64,000 bases of DNA from Eucalyptus grandis (taxonomy: Eukaryota > Streptophyta > Magnoliopsida > Myrtales > Myrtaceae), in assembly GCF_016545825.1 (NCBI RefSeq), contig NC_052613.1:42638112-42702111 (forward strand), given 5' to 3'. Made by a program: the position numbers and the translations under genes. Positions 37,919-49,910 of the stretch are shown in pieces; position 1 is the first letter of the stretch; every line of letters starts with the position of its first letter. The notes below the pieces were generated by a model. That model did not search any database. It worked only from the letters and a program-made list of their open reading frames with translations, and was not told the DNA's origin.

Positions 37919-40900
37919 ATTAAGAGTCAAACCTTTCACAAAGCCTTGGTGCATTTACAACCATTCTAATTCCATCCGAAACCGAATAACAAAAAAATTA
38001 ACTTTGTTTTCTATCGAAAAAAAAAAAAGTTCCACATAAATATGAAGTATAAGTTGAATAACCCTATAGTATAAATGGTTAATACCCCCCGAAACCCCAA
38101 AAATGGTACACCTCTAACAAATTTATCCCAAACTATTTTTTAATCATGAAAAACTCCAAACTTAGTACACCCGTGACAAATTTACCCTAAATACGACCAT
38201 AAAAAACCATAAAATTGCATATTTATAACAAATTTACTCCAAACTAATTTATTCAACCAAAAAACCCCAACCGACTAAATTTGTGACAAATATACCATCC
38301 GCTAAATTGGATTAATACTACATAAAAATCACAAAAATTGTAACCTGTGACAAACGAAGCGTAAAATCCAAATTGATATATCGATCCAACCTGTCACGTG
38401 ATAGTAAAATTTAACGAAAATTAACATGGGGTAAATTTATTACAAGTATACCAGTTTTGGGTAAAATTTTCGAAGGTATACCAGTTTAGGGTTTTTTGGT
38501 GTCAAAAAATATTTTGTGATAAATTTGCCAGGTGTGCCGGTTTAGGAATTTTGAAAGATTAACCTAGTATAAATGCTATAAAGCACGGATATAAATAATT
38601 ATTTGTGGCAACTGTATATATATTCATTCGTGACTCAATCTCACCGAGGTAGCAAAATAAACAATTGATTAATGAAACGTAACTAAAACTTAAATTACTT
38701 CAAATTACTTAACGCTAACTAGTTAAGTATTCAAGTCAATACTTTAGTGAACCCATTAACAGCTCTCGCCTTCATTGGAAGGCCGTATAACCTAGGTATT
38801 AAAAACATTCGAGCCTAGAGATCTGTCAAATCTCTAGCAGAGTGATCAACTCTAAGTATTATAAAAACAGCAATTGCAATAGGGTAAATCACCCGATATA
38901 TTCCCACAAAAATCTCCCATTTTGGGCTTTCTTATTATCTCTTTTTGCAAACCGTTGGATTGACAAAATGAGAAAATACATTAAGCCAAAACTAGAAATA
39001 TACATCATTCAGTGGCATTGTTACTTTCCAAATTGTATAAAAATGCAGAAGAACCATTACATAATTTAATTGACTGAGAAAAAAAACCTTAAATCTAATT
39101 AAATATTGAAAAGTTTTGTTTTGAATTTTTCCAAGTGAGGGATATGGTGGAAGAAAAATCGGCGAATATGTTAATAGTTAATTTTTTCCCATAAATCACA
39201 AAGAATTTTAGTTATTTATTCTCGATGAAGCCTAAAAAAAAAAAAAACTACACGTGAATGATTTAATTAATCGAGAAAAAAACCTTAACTCAAATTAAAT
39301 ATTGCAAAGTTTCGTTTTGAAGTTTTTCAAGTGAGGGATATGGTGAAACAAAAATTGAGCGAATATGTCAATAGTTAATTTTTCCCATAAATCACCAAAA
39401 AAAAAAAAATTAGCTATTTATTCTCGAGGAAGCCTAAAAAATCAAAAAGCTACGGATTTAATTGACCGAGAAAAAAACCTTAAATCTAATAAAATATTGA
39501 AAAGTTTCATTTAAATTTTTTCAAGTGAGGATCTGATGGAAGAAAATCGAACGAATATGTCAATAGTTAATTTTCTCATAAATCACAAAGAAATTTAGTT
39601 ATTCATTCTCGAGGAAGCCTCAATTAAAAAAAATCGTAATCTCAGTTGCAGAATGTAAATACAAATTCACATTGCATTTTACATCCACTAAATACATACT
39701 CACATTCATTCACAAAAACGATATACATAGCAAATAGAAACTACACTCCAATGTATTAAACTACATTGATCAATCTGATCATGAATCATCTAAGTATTGC
39801 TAACTAGAGGTTGAAACTATTAGGCTTGTTATTTATCCTACCAAGAGTGGCTTGTTATTTATCTTACCAAGAGCTGAAAACCCAATTGATGACACCACTT
39901 TTATACTCGACCACAGCCTTTAGGTGCTGATATATGAAGTAAAAGAAATTATCAAGGGAAACATAATGATGTAAATTTATTATAGAATTAAGAGTCAAAC
40001 CTTTCACAAAACGTTGAAGACCGGTACAATCATTCCAACTCCATCCTAAGCAAACTCGAGTAACAAAAAAATTAACTTTGTTTCCTATCGAAAAAGAAAA
40101 AATTTCACACAACTATGAAATATAAGTTGAATAACCCTACTCATTTTGTCAAATTAAGATCGAAATGTATAAATGCTGTAAAATTTGGATAGAAATAATT
40201 CTTTTTGTGATAACTATATATATCCTTATTCATGACTCAACCTTTACCGAGGTAACAAAATAAACAATTAATTAATGAAACATAACTAAAACTCAAATTA
40301 CTTCAAATTACTTAATGCTAACTAGTCAAGTATTCAAGTCAACACTTTAGTGAACTCATCAACAGCTCTCACCTTCATTGGAAAGCCATATAACCTAGGC
40401 ATTAAAAACATCTAGAGTCTCGAGGTGAATTAAGAATCTCTCCTTTTGCGAATGATAGCGAGGTTTTCTTATTATCTCTTTAAATGAACTATTAGACTGA
40501 AAAAAATGAGAAAAATACGTTAAGGAAGTTAAGCCAAAAACCAAAAATATCTATCCTTTCATGCATTGCTACTTCCCAAATTGGATAAAAATGCAGAAGA
40601 GTTATTACATAATTTAATTGACCGAGAAAAAAAACCTTAAATCTAATTAAATATAGAAAAGTTTCGTTTTGAATTTTTCCAAGTGAGGATATGGTTGAAG
40701 AAAAATTGAGCAAATATGTCAATAGTTAATTTTCTCATAAATCACAAAAATTTAGTTATTTATTCTCGAGAAAGCCTCAATTAAAAAAAAAAAAATCTCG
40801 ATTGCATAACGTAAACACAAATTCACATTGCATTTTACATCCACTAAATATATATTCACATTCATTCATAGAAATGATATACATAGCAAATAGGAACCGC

Positions 40901-43871
40901 ACCCCCAATGTATTAGACTACATTGATCAGTACGCATTATGAATCATTTGAGTATCGCTAACTAGAGGCTGAAAATGTTAGACTTATTATTTATCCTGCC
41001 AAGAGCTAAAAAACCCAATTGATTACACCATGCTATACTCAGCCTAGACCTTCAAAAGCTGACACATGAAGTAAAAGAAATTATAAGGATGAACATAATG
41101 ATGCAAATTTATTGCAGAATTAAGAGTTAAACCTTTCACAAAACGTTGAGCACCGGTACAACCATTCTAACTCTATCCAGCAAACCTGAGTAACAAAAAA
41201 ATTAGCTTTGTTTCCTATGGAAAAAGAAAAAAAAAAAAGATTCCACACAAATATAACCTCATTCGTGACTCAACCTCAGTAACAAAATAAACAATTGATT
41301 AATGGAACGTAACTAAAACTCAAATTACTTCAAATTACTTAATACTAACCAATCAAGTATTTGAGTCAACACTTTAGTGAACCCATCAATAGCTCTCGCC
41401 TTCATTGGAAGATCGTATAACCTAGGCATTAAAAAAATCTCAAGAGGGATGCACATCGAATCTGGGTAGAGTGATCAACTCCTGGCTATTATATAGACAT
41501 CGATTGTAATAGTGGGAATCACCCGATATATTTCTGTAAAAAATCTCTCATTTTGCGGATAATAGCAAGGGCTTTCTCATTAATTCTTTCTACAAGCTGA
41601 ATGAGAAAAACATTTAAGAAGTTAAGCCAAAAACCAGAAATATTCATCATTCATGGACTTGCTACTTCCCAAATTTGATAAAAATGCAGAAGAGCCATTA
41701 TATAATTTAATTGACTGAGAAAAAAACCTTAAATCTAATTAAATATTGAAAAGTTTAGTTTTGAATTTTTCCAAGTGAGGGATATAGTGGAAGAAAAAAA
41801 ATCGAGCAAATATGTCAATAGTTAATTTTTCCCATAAATCACAAATAAATTTTGTTATTTATTCTCGAGGAAGCCTAAAAAATCAAAAAACTACACGTGA
41901 AGAATTTAATTAACTAGACAAAAACTTAACTCTAATTATATTGAAAAGTTTCGTTTTGAATTTTCCAAGTGAGGATATAGTGAAAGAAAATCGAATAAAT
42001 ATGTCAGTAGTTAATTTTCTCATGAATTACAAAGAAATTTAGTTATTTATTATCGAGGAAGCCTAAAAAATGAAAAAGCTACACGTAAAGGATTTAATTA
42101 ACGAGAAGAAAACCTTAAATCTAATTAAATATTAAAAAGTTTCATTTGAAATTTTTCAAGTAAGGGAAATTGTGGAAAAAAAAAAATCGAGCAAATATGT
42201 CAATAGTTCATTTTCTTATAAATCACAAAAAATTAGTTATTTATTCTCAAGAAAGCCTCGATTAAAAAAAAAATCGTAATCTCGGTTGCGGAATGTAAAC
42301 ACAAATTCACATTACATTTTTACATCCATTAAACACATATTCACATTCATTCACAAAAAACGATATGCATAGGCAAATAGAGGGCACTCCAATGTATTAG
42401 ACTACGGTTACATCATGAATCATCGAGTATTGTTGACTAGTGACTGAAACTTTTAGGCTTGTTATTTATCCTGCCAAGAGCTGAAAACCTGATTGATGGC
42501 ACTATGCTATACTCGGCCCCAGCCTTTCAGTCCGATATATTGAGTAAAATAAATTATCATGAGAAACATAATGATGCAAGTTTATTACAGAATTAAGAGT
42601 CAAACTTTCACAAAGCGTTGAGCACCGGTACAACCATTCTAACTCCATTTGGTAAACTTGAGTAACAAAAAATTAGTTTTGTTTCCTATAAAAAAAAAAA
42701 AAAAGGTTCAACACAAATATGAAGCATAAGTTGAATAACCCTACTCATCTTTGTCAAATTAAGATCGCAAAGGTATAAATGCTATAAGGTTTAGATATAA
42801 ACAATTCTTCATGGCAACTGTATATATCCTCATTCGTGACTCAACCTCAGTGAGGTAGCAAAATAAACAATTGATTAATGGAACGTAACTAAAACTCAAA
42901 TTACTTCAAATTACTTAATGCTAATCAATCAAGTATTCGAGTCAACACTTTAGTGATTCCATCAACAAATTACTTAATACTAACTAGTTAAGTATTCGAG
43001 TCAACACCTTAGTGAACCCATCAACAAATTACTTAATGATAATCGAGTCAAGTATTCGAGTTAACACAACAGCTCTTGCCTTCATTGGAAAGCCGTATAA
43101 CCTAGGCATTAAAATTGTCCAGAGCCTAGAGGTCTGTTAAATCTCTAGCGAGTAATCAACTCCTAAGTATTATACGGACAAGGATTGCAATAGGGCGAAT
43201 CACCCAATATATCCCCGCAAAAAAATCTCCCCTTTTGTGGATAATAACAAAAGCTTTCTCATTATCTCTTTCGAGCTGTTGGATTGACAAAATGAAAAAA
43301 AAAGGCGTTTATGAAGTCAAGCTAAAAACCAGAAATATCAATTCATTCATGACATTACTACTTCCCAAATTGGATAAAAATGCGAAGAGCCATTACATAA
43401 TTTAATTGATCGAGAAAAAGAACCTTAAATCTAATTAAATATTGAAAAGTTTCATTTTGAATTTTTCCAATTGAGAATATGGTGGAAGAAAATTGGCGAA
43501 TATGTCCATAGTTAATTTTTCATATAAATCACAAAGAAATTTAGTTATTTATTCTCTAGGAAGCCTAAAAATAAAAAAGCTACACGTGAAGGATTTAATT
43601 AACTGAGAAAAAAAACCTTAACTCTAATTAAATATTGAAAAGTTTCGTTTTGAATTTTTCCAAGTGAGGGATATGGTGAAAGAAAATTGAGCGAATATGT
43701 CAATAATTAATTTTTCTCATAAATCACAAAGAAATTTAGTTATTTATACTCGAGGAAGCCTAAAAATGATAATGATACACATGAAGGATTTAATTGACCG
43801 AAAAAAACCTTAAATCTAATTAAATATTAAAAATTCATTTTAAAATTTTTCAAGTGAGAGATATGGTGGAA
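37919..43871 (+). repeat. Two-level tandem repeat array (four long units, each with 1-3 sub-repeats)
   Basis: Long units begin with an 'attaagagtcaaacctttcac' type phrase near 37,919, 39,987, 41,118 and 42,592. Shared landmarks recur in each, such as 'gaggtagcaaaataaacaatt' (38,640, 40,245, about 41,280 with the word shortened, 42,850) and 'tattctcgaggaagcct'. Inside the units lies a roughly 192-base sub-repeat starting near 'gagaaaaaaaccttaaatc'. There are three copies in unit 1 (39,075; 39,271; 39,465), one in unit 2 (40,618), three in unit 3 (41,711; 41,911; 42,097) and three in unit 4 (43,405; 43,600; 43,793). Copy number explains the unequal unit lengths. No coding content. The last sub-repeat is cut by a MITE fragment. 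Confidence 0.85.
38067..38574. mobile_element. 488-bp MITE (MULE-like) with 9-10 bp target duplication, inside array unit 1
   Basis: The element occupies 38,077-38,564, starting GGTTAAT and ending ATTAACC. Its arms stay complementary for about 55 bases, with some mismatches (aaatggtacacctctaacaa on the left). It is flanked by TAGTATAAAT at 38,067-38,076 and 38,565-38,574. Units 2 and 4 of the array keep an uninterrupted 'tataaatgct' at the matching place. The duplication size fits a Mutator-like MITE. Confidence 0.8.
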
Positions 43872-44141
43872 GAAAAATCCGGCGGAGTTGTTGGCCATAA
43901 CCGAGGTCAGTGACTAGTTAAAGGGAAGAAGAAGAAAGGGAAGAGAAGAAGAGAAAAAATGAACTAATTCTAGGAATTATTTTCGGGAAAGAAGCTACTT
44001 TTTCTACTTCTTGATTCGTTCCAAATCTATTCTCAAAAATAAAAATTTTATCAAACGGGTCTCTTTTTTTTTTTTTTTTATTCCGAGGAATAAAAGAACA
44101 GAATGAGACACTATTTGGAGTAAAAACAAACAGGCCCTAAG
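43872..44141. mobile_element. GC-core MITE, copy B (3' half only)
   Basis: This is the right half of the family: a short core remnant, an A/G-rich tract (43,921-43,960), the arm ending 'ttttatcaaacgggtctc', a T-rich run, and a terminal 'aaaacaaacaggcccta'. The left half is missing, replaced by the tandem array. Confidence 0.55.
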
Positions 44142-44290
44142 TGAACAAGTGTCTCTGAATTCTTTCTCCCGAGCGAGTCTTTTGAGTTTTTATACGGGAA
44201 ATCTCACCAAACTTAACTTTTAAGTTCCTTTCTAATCCACTCACCATAGAACCTTAGTTTTTTAATACAAATTTCTTATTATATGTCTAG

Positions 44291-46153
44291 CATTATGTCA
44301 CGTCCCAAAACTACAAAGAATGGAGATGACACGGCCGTCCTTTCACACGAAGGACGCAACCTCAAACACAATCAACAACCTGATATCAACTTATATATAT
44401 CCCACATCAAATATATACATATCGGATAAACTAATAGATTGATTGCAACATCGTAGTTTTTATAATCCACCAAAAAAATATACATTTAGAACTTCGGCCA
44501 ATTCAACCACAACCAATGATTATGTGTACCACCTCCTTAAATCATACCAAAAATAGAACTCCTAAAGTTTCCCACTAACGGAGCTCTAGCTCTATTTCTT
44601 TCTTGACCAAGGAACACAACGATTAAAGGACGAGTGGAATGAGCAACAACAACTCGTGAATAGTACAATCTTCTAAGCGGTCGAACAACCATTATGCATG
44701 TATACAAAGCAATACCAATCTTCATAACTCAAACTCAATATATAAAATACATATTGAATCATATAAAAATTATTTCTTATCATAAAAAATTTATACTAAT
44801 ATGAAAAACTCAACAATTCAAGTATTAATGATCAAGTCCATTAAATAATCTCCATCAAATATCACACATCAATGGTCCATCCATTGGTGATCTATTGCTC
44901 AATACTCTACCGTGGTCATGATCGACCCCACTGTGACAAGGAGACCAAGATTCCTCTTTTACAGGTCTCCACCTAGAGAGCTTGTGGCTCGGTCCAGATG
45001 ATATCTTAAACTTGGTATGCATACCCTCAAAACCCCCCTCATTGGGTTCACAATCATATTGAGTATAAATAACCATCATCCACTACCGAAACCCAATTCA
45101 TAAATTTATATCGTAAACCAAGCAAATGACATTTTGCAGCATAAACTATCATCAATTTCTTATCCGTTTCTCAAATCATCATAAACATTTTCATAAATCA
45201 GTCACAAAGCAATTTCATATGTATTACTCCTTGAACTTTGTATAATACATTTTTCAAACATTCATAATCAACCAAAAAGTAGTAAATGCTTAATCTAGCT
45301 TTAATGTAATATATATATTCATATATACTTCAAGACATGGTTTTATAAAATCAAAGAAGATATAGTACCACACATCTCGTTGTCTACGACCAAACAACAA
45401 ACGATAGAACCCATAGTCCTATCAAATAACCGAAGAATAGTGTTAAAATTAAATAAAACTTTATCTCAACTACGAAACAACTAAATTACATATTAACTCT
45501 AACAAATGACTCATACATGCTAATGAATCGCATAACCAAAGCGATTGTTCAAAGCCTCTCACGATGCAAAGTTTAAGTGCACAACTTGGTTACCCTATAA
45601 CTTCCTCCTTCGAATCCTTGACCATCCCAAAAATCAAGCCGAAAAATGACAAAATACGAGCCCAAAGCTGCTAAACGCGTATTGTTCATTGTGCACGGAA
45701 ACTTCAAAATTTTCGGACAAACCATAAGCTTAAATCACGATCCGTAAAATCCTATGGCTCAACAGCACCTTAAATTATTATTTCTATAAAAATATGCTGC
45801 TCAATGACTCTAAAATTGGACTTCGCCACTCGATTTTCTAAAATTCTGAATTTGAGCCCTAAAACCGTAAATTACTTTAATTGGATGAACGAGGGGTCTA
45901 ATCTCTTACCAAATGCTGTGTTATGGAGTCAAATCGGCTTAACGAGACATCCGTGACGTGTACGTGCTAAGATCCTTTTGCTTTCTTCTCATTTCTTTTC
46001 TTCTTCTTCTTCTCTCTTCTTTTCTTTCTTTTTGGTCGAGGAGCTCTTGCTTCTATTTAGCCGAAGCCCCTCCCCTCTCCTTTTTTTTACTGACTTTTCA
46101 AATTCTTTTTATTTTTCCTCTTTTGGGGCCCACTAGCCTAATATTACACATTA
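44291..46153 (+). mobile_element. Solo LTR (Ty3-gypsy-like), 1,853 bp, with 5-bp target duplication
   Basis: The sequence from 44,296 (TGTCACGTCCCAAAACT) to 46,148 (CCTAATATTACA) has TG...CA ends. It is flanked on both sides by CATTA (44,291-44,295 and 46,149-46,153). The TGTCACGTCCC opening is common in plant gypsy LTRs. No internal region or second LTR is present, so this is a solo LTR formed by recombination. A T/C-rich tract lies near 45,975-46,030. Confidence 0.78.
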
Positions 46154-46652
46154 TATGATATAAGCTTTGACACACGGACCAAGACATTTTCTATCATGTG
46201 AGTGGTTGCTCCATCACTCTAAGGGTCTCGAAAAGATTACCGGGACAACAAATCCGCATCCTCTGCTATCTTCTGCATAATCCAAGATGAAAAACCAATC
46301 GATCTTACTCCGGCTAGCGTTCGGTAGCAAGTATTGAAGAATCCGGTGGCCGGAAAATCCCACTCTTAGGATTCGGCACCGTAGCGTTTTCAAACGTGGA
46401 TCATGAAGTTGTGAAAGCGGTTCTTGAAGCAATTAAGCTGGGTTACGAGACATTTTGACACCGCAACTCTTACTACTCGAGGAGCCAATTGGAGAAGCCA
46501 TCGGCGAAACGGTTTCGCGAGGGCCCGATCAAATCAAGAGAGATCTCTTCATCACCACCAAGCTCGGTGCGAAGTGATGCTCATCCGGGCTTGTCCTCCC
46601 AGCCCTCAAGAATAGCCTCAAGTAAAAAAATTTGTCTTCGAGATAATCTTGT

Positions 46653-47326
46653 AAGGGCGTGTTTGATAATGATTCTTTTAGGAGAACAATTTTTGATGAA
46701 AAATAGTTTTCTTATAAGAACGCGTTTGATAAGCGCAAAAAATTTATATTTTAGGAATAGAAATGCTATAATTTTGTTGTTTCTTTTAATTTTTTCAATA
46801 TTTATATTATGTTTTTCCTTTTTTTTTTTCTTTTTCTTTTTTTCCTTCTTCCTCCTTTGTGGCGATCGCCGCCATAGTGGCGGCCAATGATCAATCGGGC
46901 GAGATCCGGCAAGTTCACCGAGCCTCACCAGGCCACCACGAGGCTCGACCTCACCCGGTGGCCTCGATGGCGGAGCGAGCCCCGACCTCGCCTAGGCAAC
47001 GCGAGTCGGCCTCACCAAGCCACCACCGGGTAATGGCGACCCGGGCGATGACCGGGCAAGGCCGAGCCTCACCCAACCATGGTGAGTTTCAATGTCACCG
47101 GCCAAAAGGAAGAAGAAGGAAAGAAAAGAGAAGAAAAAATAAAAGAGAAAAATTGATTCTTGGAATTGTTCCTAAACAAGAAGTCAATTTTTCTACTTTT
47201 TATTTTTTGTTTAAATCTATTCTCGAAAACAAAAATTTTACCAAACATGTTTCTATTCTTTTTTCGTCCGAACAAAGAACATAAATTTTGTTACGGAGAA
47301 CGAAACAATTTTTAACAAATAGACCC
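46653..47326. mobile_element. GC-core MITE, copy C
   Basis: The element opens AGGGCGTGTTTGATAATG and closes with the complementary sense at 'tttttaacaaatagaccc'. It has a T/C-rich left tract (46,815-46,858), a GC-rich core (46,860-47,095) and an A/G-rich right tract (47,105-47,150). It is inserted in intron 1 of the second reductase pseudogene. Borders are accurate to within a few bases. Confidence 0.65.
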
Positions 47327-47357
47327 GTTTGTATAAATTTTACCAAACATGTTTGTA

Positions 47358-47941
47358 CGCATGACAACGTTTACGTTTCTCCCAATTTCTGTTCTTTGTT
47401 CCCGAACAAAAAAACAAACCCGTTTGGTAAAACATTTGTTCCGGGAACAATTTCTCAATTTTTTGTTCCCGTTTTGTTCCTGGAACAGTTTTGAGAAGCA
47501 AAAAGTTGCTTCTCGTTCCTGAACAATTTCTAAAGTAAGCTGATTTTCTTTTTTAATTTTATTTTCTTGCCGTGACCACCGCTAACCGCCGGAGCCACCG
47601 TCGCCGCCGCCGCCGCCGCCGTGTCGCGGCCGCCACCTCCGCCGGTCTCCGTCGCCACCGCCGCCGCCGTCGCCGCCCGCCGCCCGCCGCCGCCGGCTCG
47701 CCGGCCGCCGGGTCGCCGCCGGTCGCCGTCGGCCGCCGGTCACCGACGGCAAAAAAAAAATGAATAAATACAAAAAAGAAATTGTTGCGTTACCAAACGT
47801 TTCTATTCTTTTCTATTCCGGGAGTAGAAATTTTTGTATCGTTATCAAACGGATTCTTTTACTCGAAATTGTTCCGGAGCGAAATAGAAAAGAACCATTT
47901 CTGAAAAAAAAAAACTCTTCCCGGGAAAGCGTTGTCATGCG
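47358..47941. mobile_element. GC-core MITE, copy D
   Basis: Terminal inverted repeats CGCATGACAACG (47,358-47,369) and its complement (47,930-47,941) bound a 584-base element. The core (47,575-47,750) is almost pure CCG/GCC repeat, giving long but meaningless open frames in every register. It abuts copy C in the same intron. Confidence 0.7.
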
Positions 47942-49149
47942 CAGCCTAAATATGGTCATTTCATTGTCATACGAACACTTGTTGAAACTTTTAACTGTAA
48001 TATCCCAGGTAATGTTATAACAAATCTGTTCTTACCTTTTGAAATGTTTTCTGATAGCCTCTAGTTTGCGAATATTCTCATCAGAAAAATCAAGTTGGAT
48101 TACATAGATCTCTATCTTATCCACTGGCCTGTGAGTACAAAACCCGGAACCTACGAGTTCCCGATGAAGAAAAGAAGATTTTATGCCCATGGACTTCAAA
48201 GCTGTTTGGGCAGATATGGAGGAGTGTCAGAGAAAAGGACTCGCACGAAGCATCGGCGTCAGCAATTTCTCCTGTAAAAAGCTCTCTTTCATCCTGGCCA
48301 ATGCACAGATACCCCTGATGTCAACCAGGTGAGCTTCTTCACAAGTTGAAGAGAAGTCCTTAAATAGGAATGACCCTGTTAATTTGATGCCAGCCGCATC
48401 TCAATTCTGATGACAATGAAGTGAAGATGCTAAGCTTTCAGAGTGCAAGTCTCGAATATTAGTATACAACATAGATAGATCAGTTCCATGTCTAGACAGT
48501 TGAGTACAACCATGAATTCACAGTATCGTGCTTCCTCTAACAGAGTTCTGAAATGGGATTTTTCCAAGTTTATCAGATTAATTTTAACCAAACAATTTGA
48601 AATCTTGAAGGTAGAGTTCAATCCACTGTGGCAACAAAAGAAGCTTCAGGGAGTTCTGCGAGGCCAATGGGGTTCTGCTCACTGCTTACTCTGTTTTAGG
48701 AGCTTTAGTAAGCAATGGAGGAAGCAATAAGGTGATGGAGTGTGAGCAGCTGAAGGAAATCGCCAGGGCCAAAGGGAAAACTGTTGCCCAGGTGAGATGC
48801 TTCTTGTTCTTCGAGTCTTTTAGCAGTTAGCGCCAAACTAAACAAGAATATCTCAAACCTAGGCTCGTGGTGGAGCAAGAAGAGTGTTGGGAGATAACTG
48901 ATGCATGTTTGGTGGTGACAACAGATTTGCCTCAGATGGGCATGTGAACAAGGAGTTTGTGTACTCGCCAAGAGCTTCAACAAGGAGAGGATGAAAGAGA
49001 ATCTTGAGATTTTCGACTGGGAATTGACGGAGGAAGAATCAAAGAAGATCGATGAGATCCCACAGAGCAGAGGATATCTTGGAGAAGATTACATCTCTGA
49101 GCACGGGCCATACGAGACATTTGAGGAGCTCTGGGATGGTGAAACGTAA

Positions 49150-49910
49150 GCTGCAGCAGAGGGAAACGACGGACACTACTTACAACTAGGTCTCGTGCGT
49201 GCCAAACTCTTTTGTTAAGCAAGTAGGGAGGAACTAATGAAGCTGAATCTAAAGAGCAGGAGTCTTTTTAGTAGAAGAGTCGTAATAATGTTTTAATTGG
49301 TGCTCGCATGAAGAGGCACCGAATTGCCAGTATATTTTGAATTCAAATAGACAAAGTACCTTGAAAGTTCTACCAAACAGGTCTTCCACCTGCAAGGCTT
49401 TTCCAAGTCCCTTGTACATTTGACAGGAACCTGGAGGATGCACTGTGCTGTTCAATGCTCCAAGGAGAATTTTACTAGAGCTACCCAGTTTACTCGCTAA
49501 AATAGATTGCAAAAGGCTTGCACGATTACAGGAACTTGAGGGCAATATATCTCCTGCAACTTCTGAAACTCTCTTCTATGAAATTATACAATAGTTTCTG
49601 ACAATAGGAGGGATTTCATACAAGCATAACGTCCGACAATTTCGCAGACGATAAAACATAGGTGGTCATCAAGCCAGTCCTGCAAGTTGTCTATTTAAGC
49701 AAGATACTTCATAGACTGTCCCTTCCTTCAATTTCACGACTAGATATGTACAAAACGCAGATGTCACAGAAGTCATCATATACACACTTATCACTGCTTC
49801 TAAACAGATCTCGTATGACCAGACAGAATGTGGAGCTCAAAGAGCTCCCTACGATAAGGAAACAAGTATTTGAGAATGGATTACTCATGCAGTAATGGAT
49901 CAGCATGACT
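49150..49910. other. Intergenic spacer between convergent ends
   Basis: This holds the probable 3' UTRs of the dead reductase (+) and of the NlpC-like gene (-). Nothing else is recognised. Confidence 0.4.

Larger units (their letters stand above)
46330..49149 (+). pseudogene. Aldo-keto reductase (AKR4 type) pseudogene 2
   Basis: This is a four-exon paralogue of the copy at 35-37 kb. Exon 1 is about 46,336-46,621 (GGRKIPLLGFGTVAFS, AIKLGYET then FDTATLYY, EEPIGEAIGE). It carries an insertion in GYETFDT and other slips. Exon 2 is about 48,085-48,329 ([19 protein letters not shown], then a frame change before [18 protein letters not shown]). Exon 3 is about 48,612-48,791 (VEFNPLWQQKKLQ, a slip, then LLTAYSVLGALVSNGG). 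Exon 4, 48,926-49,149, is intact ([28 protein letters not shown] stop). The first intron has swollen to about 1.4 kb with two MITEs. At least four frame breaks make it non-functional, although the last exon looks preserved. Confidence 0.85.

Noticed and set aside
37919..43871. CRISPR-like regular repeats
   Set aside because: The spacing is about 192 bases with diverged long units in a plant genome; this is a satellite-type array, not CRISPR.
46581..46928. Lys-rich minus-strand ORF
   Set aside because: It arises from the T/C-rich tract of a MITE read in reverse.
47572..47773. Arg-rich and Gly-rich ORFs in a CCG repeat
   Set aside because: They are frames of a trinucleotide repeat in a MITE core, not genes.
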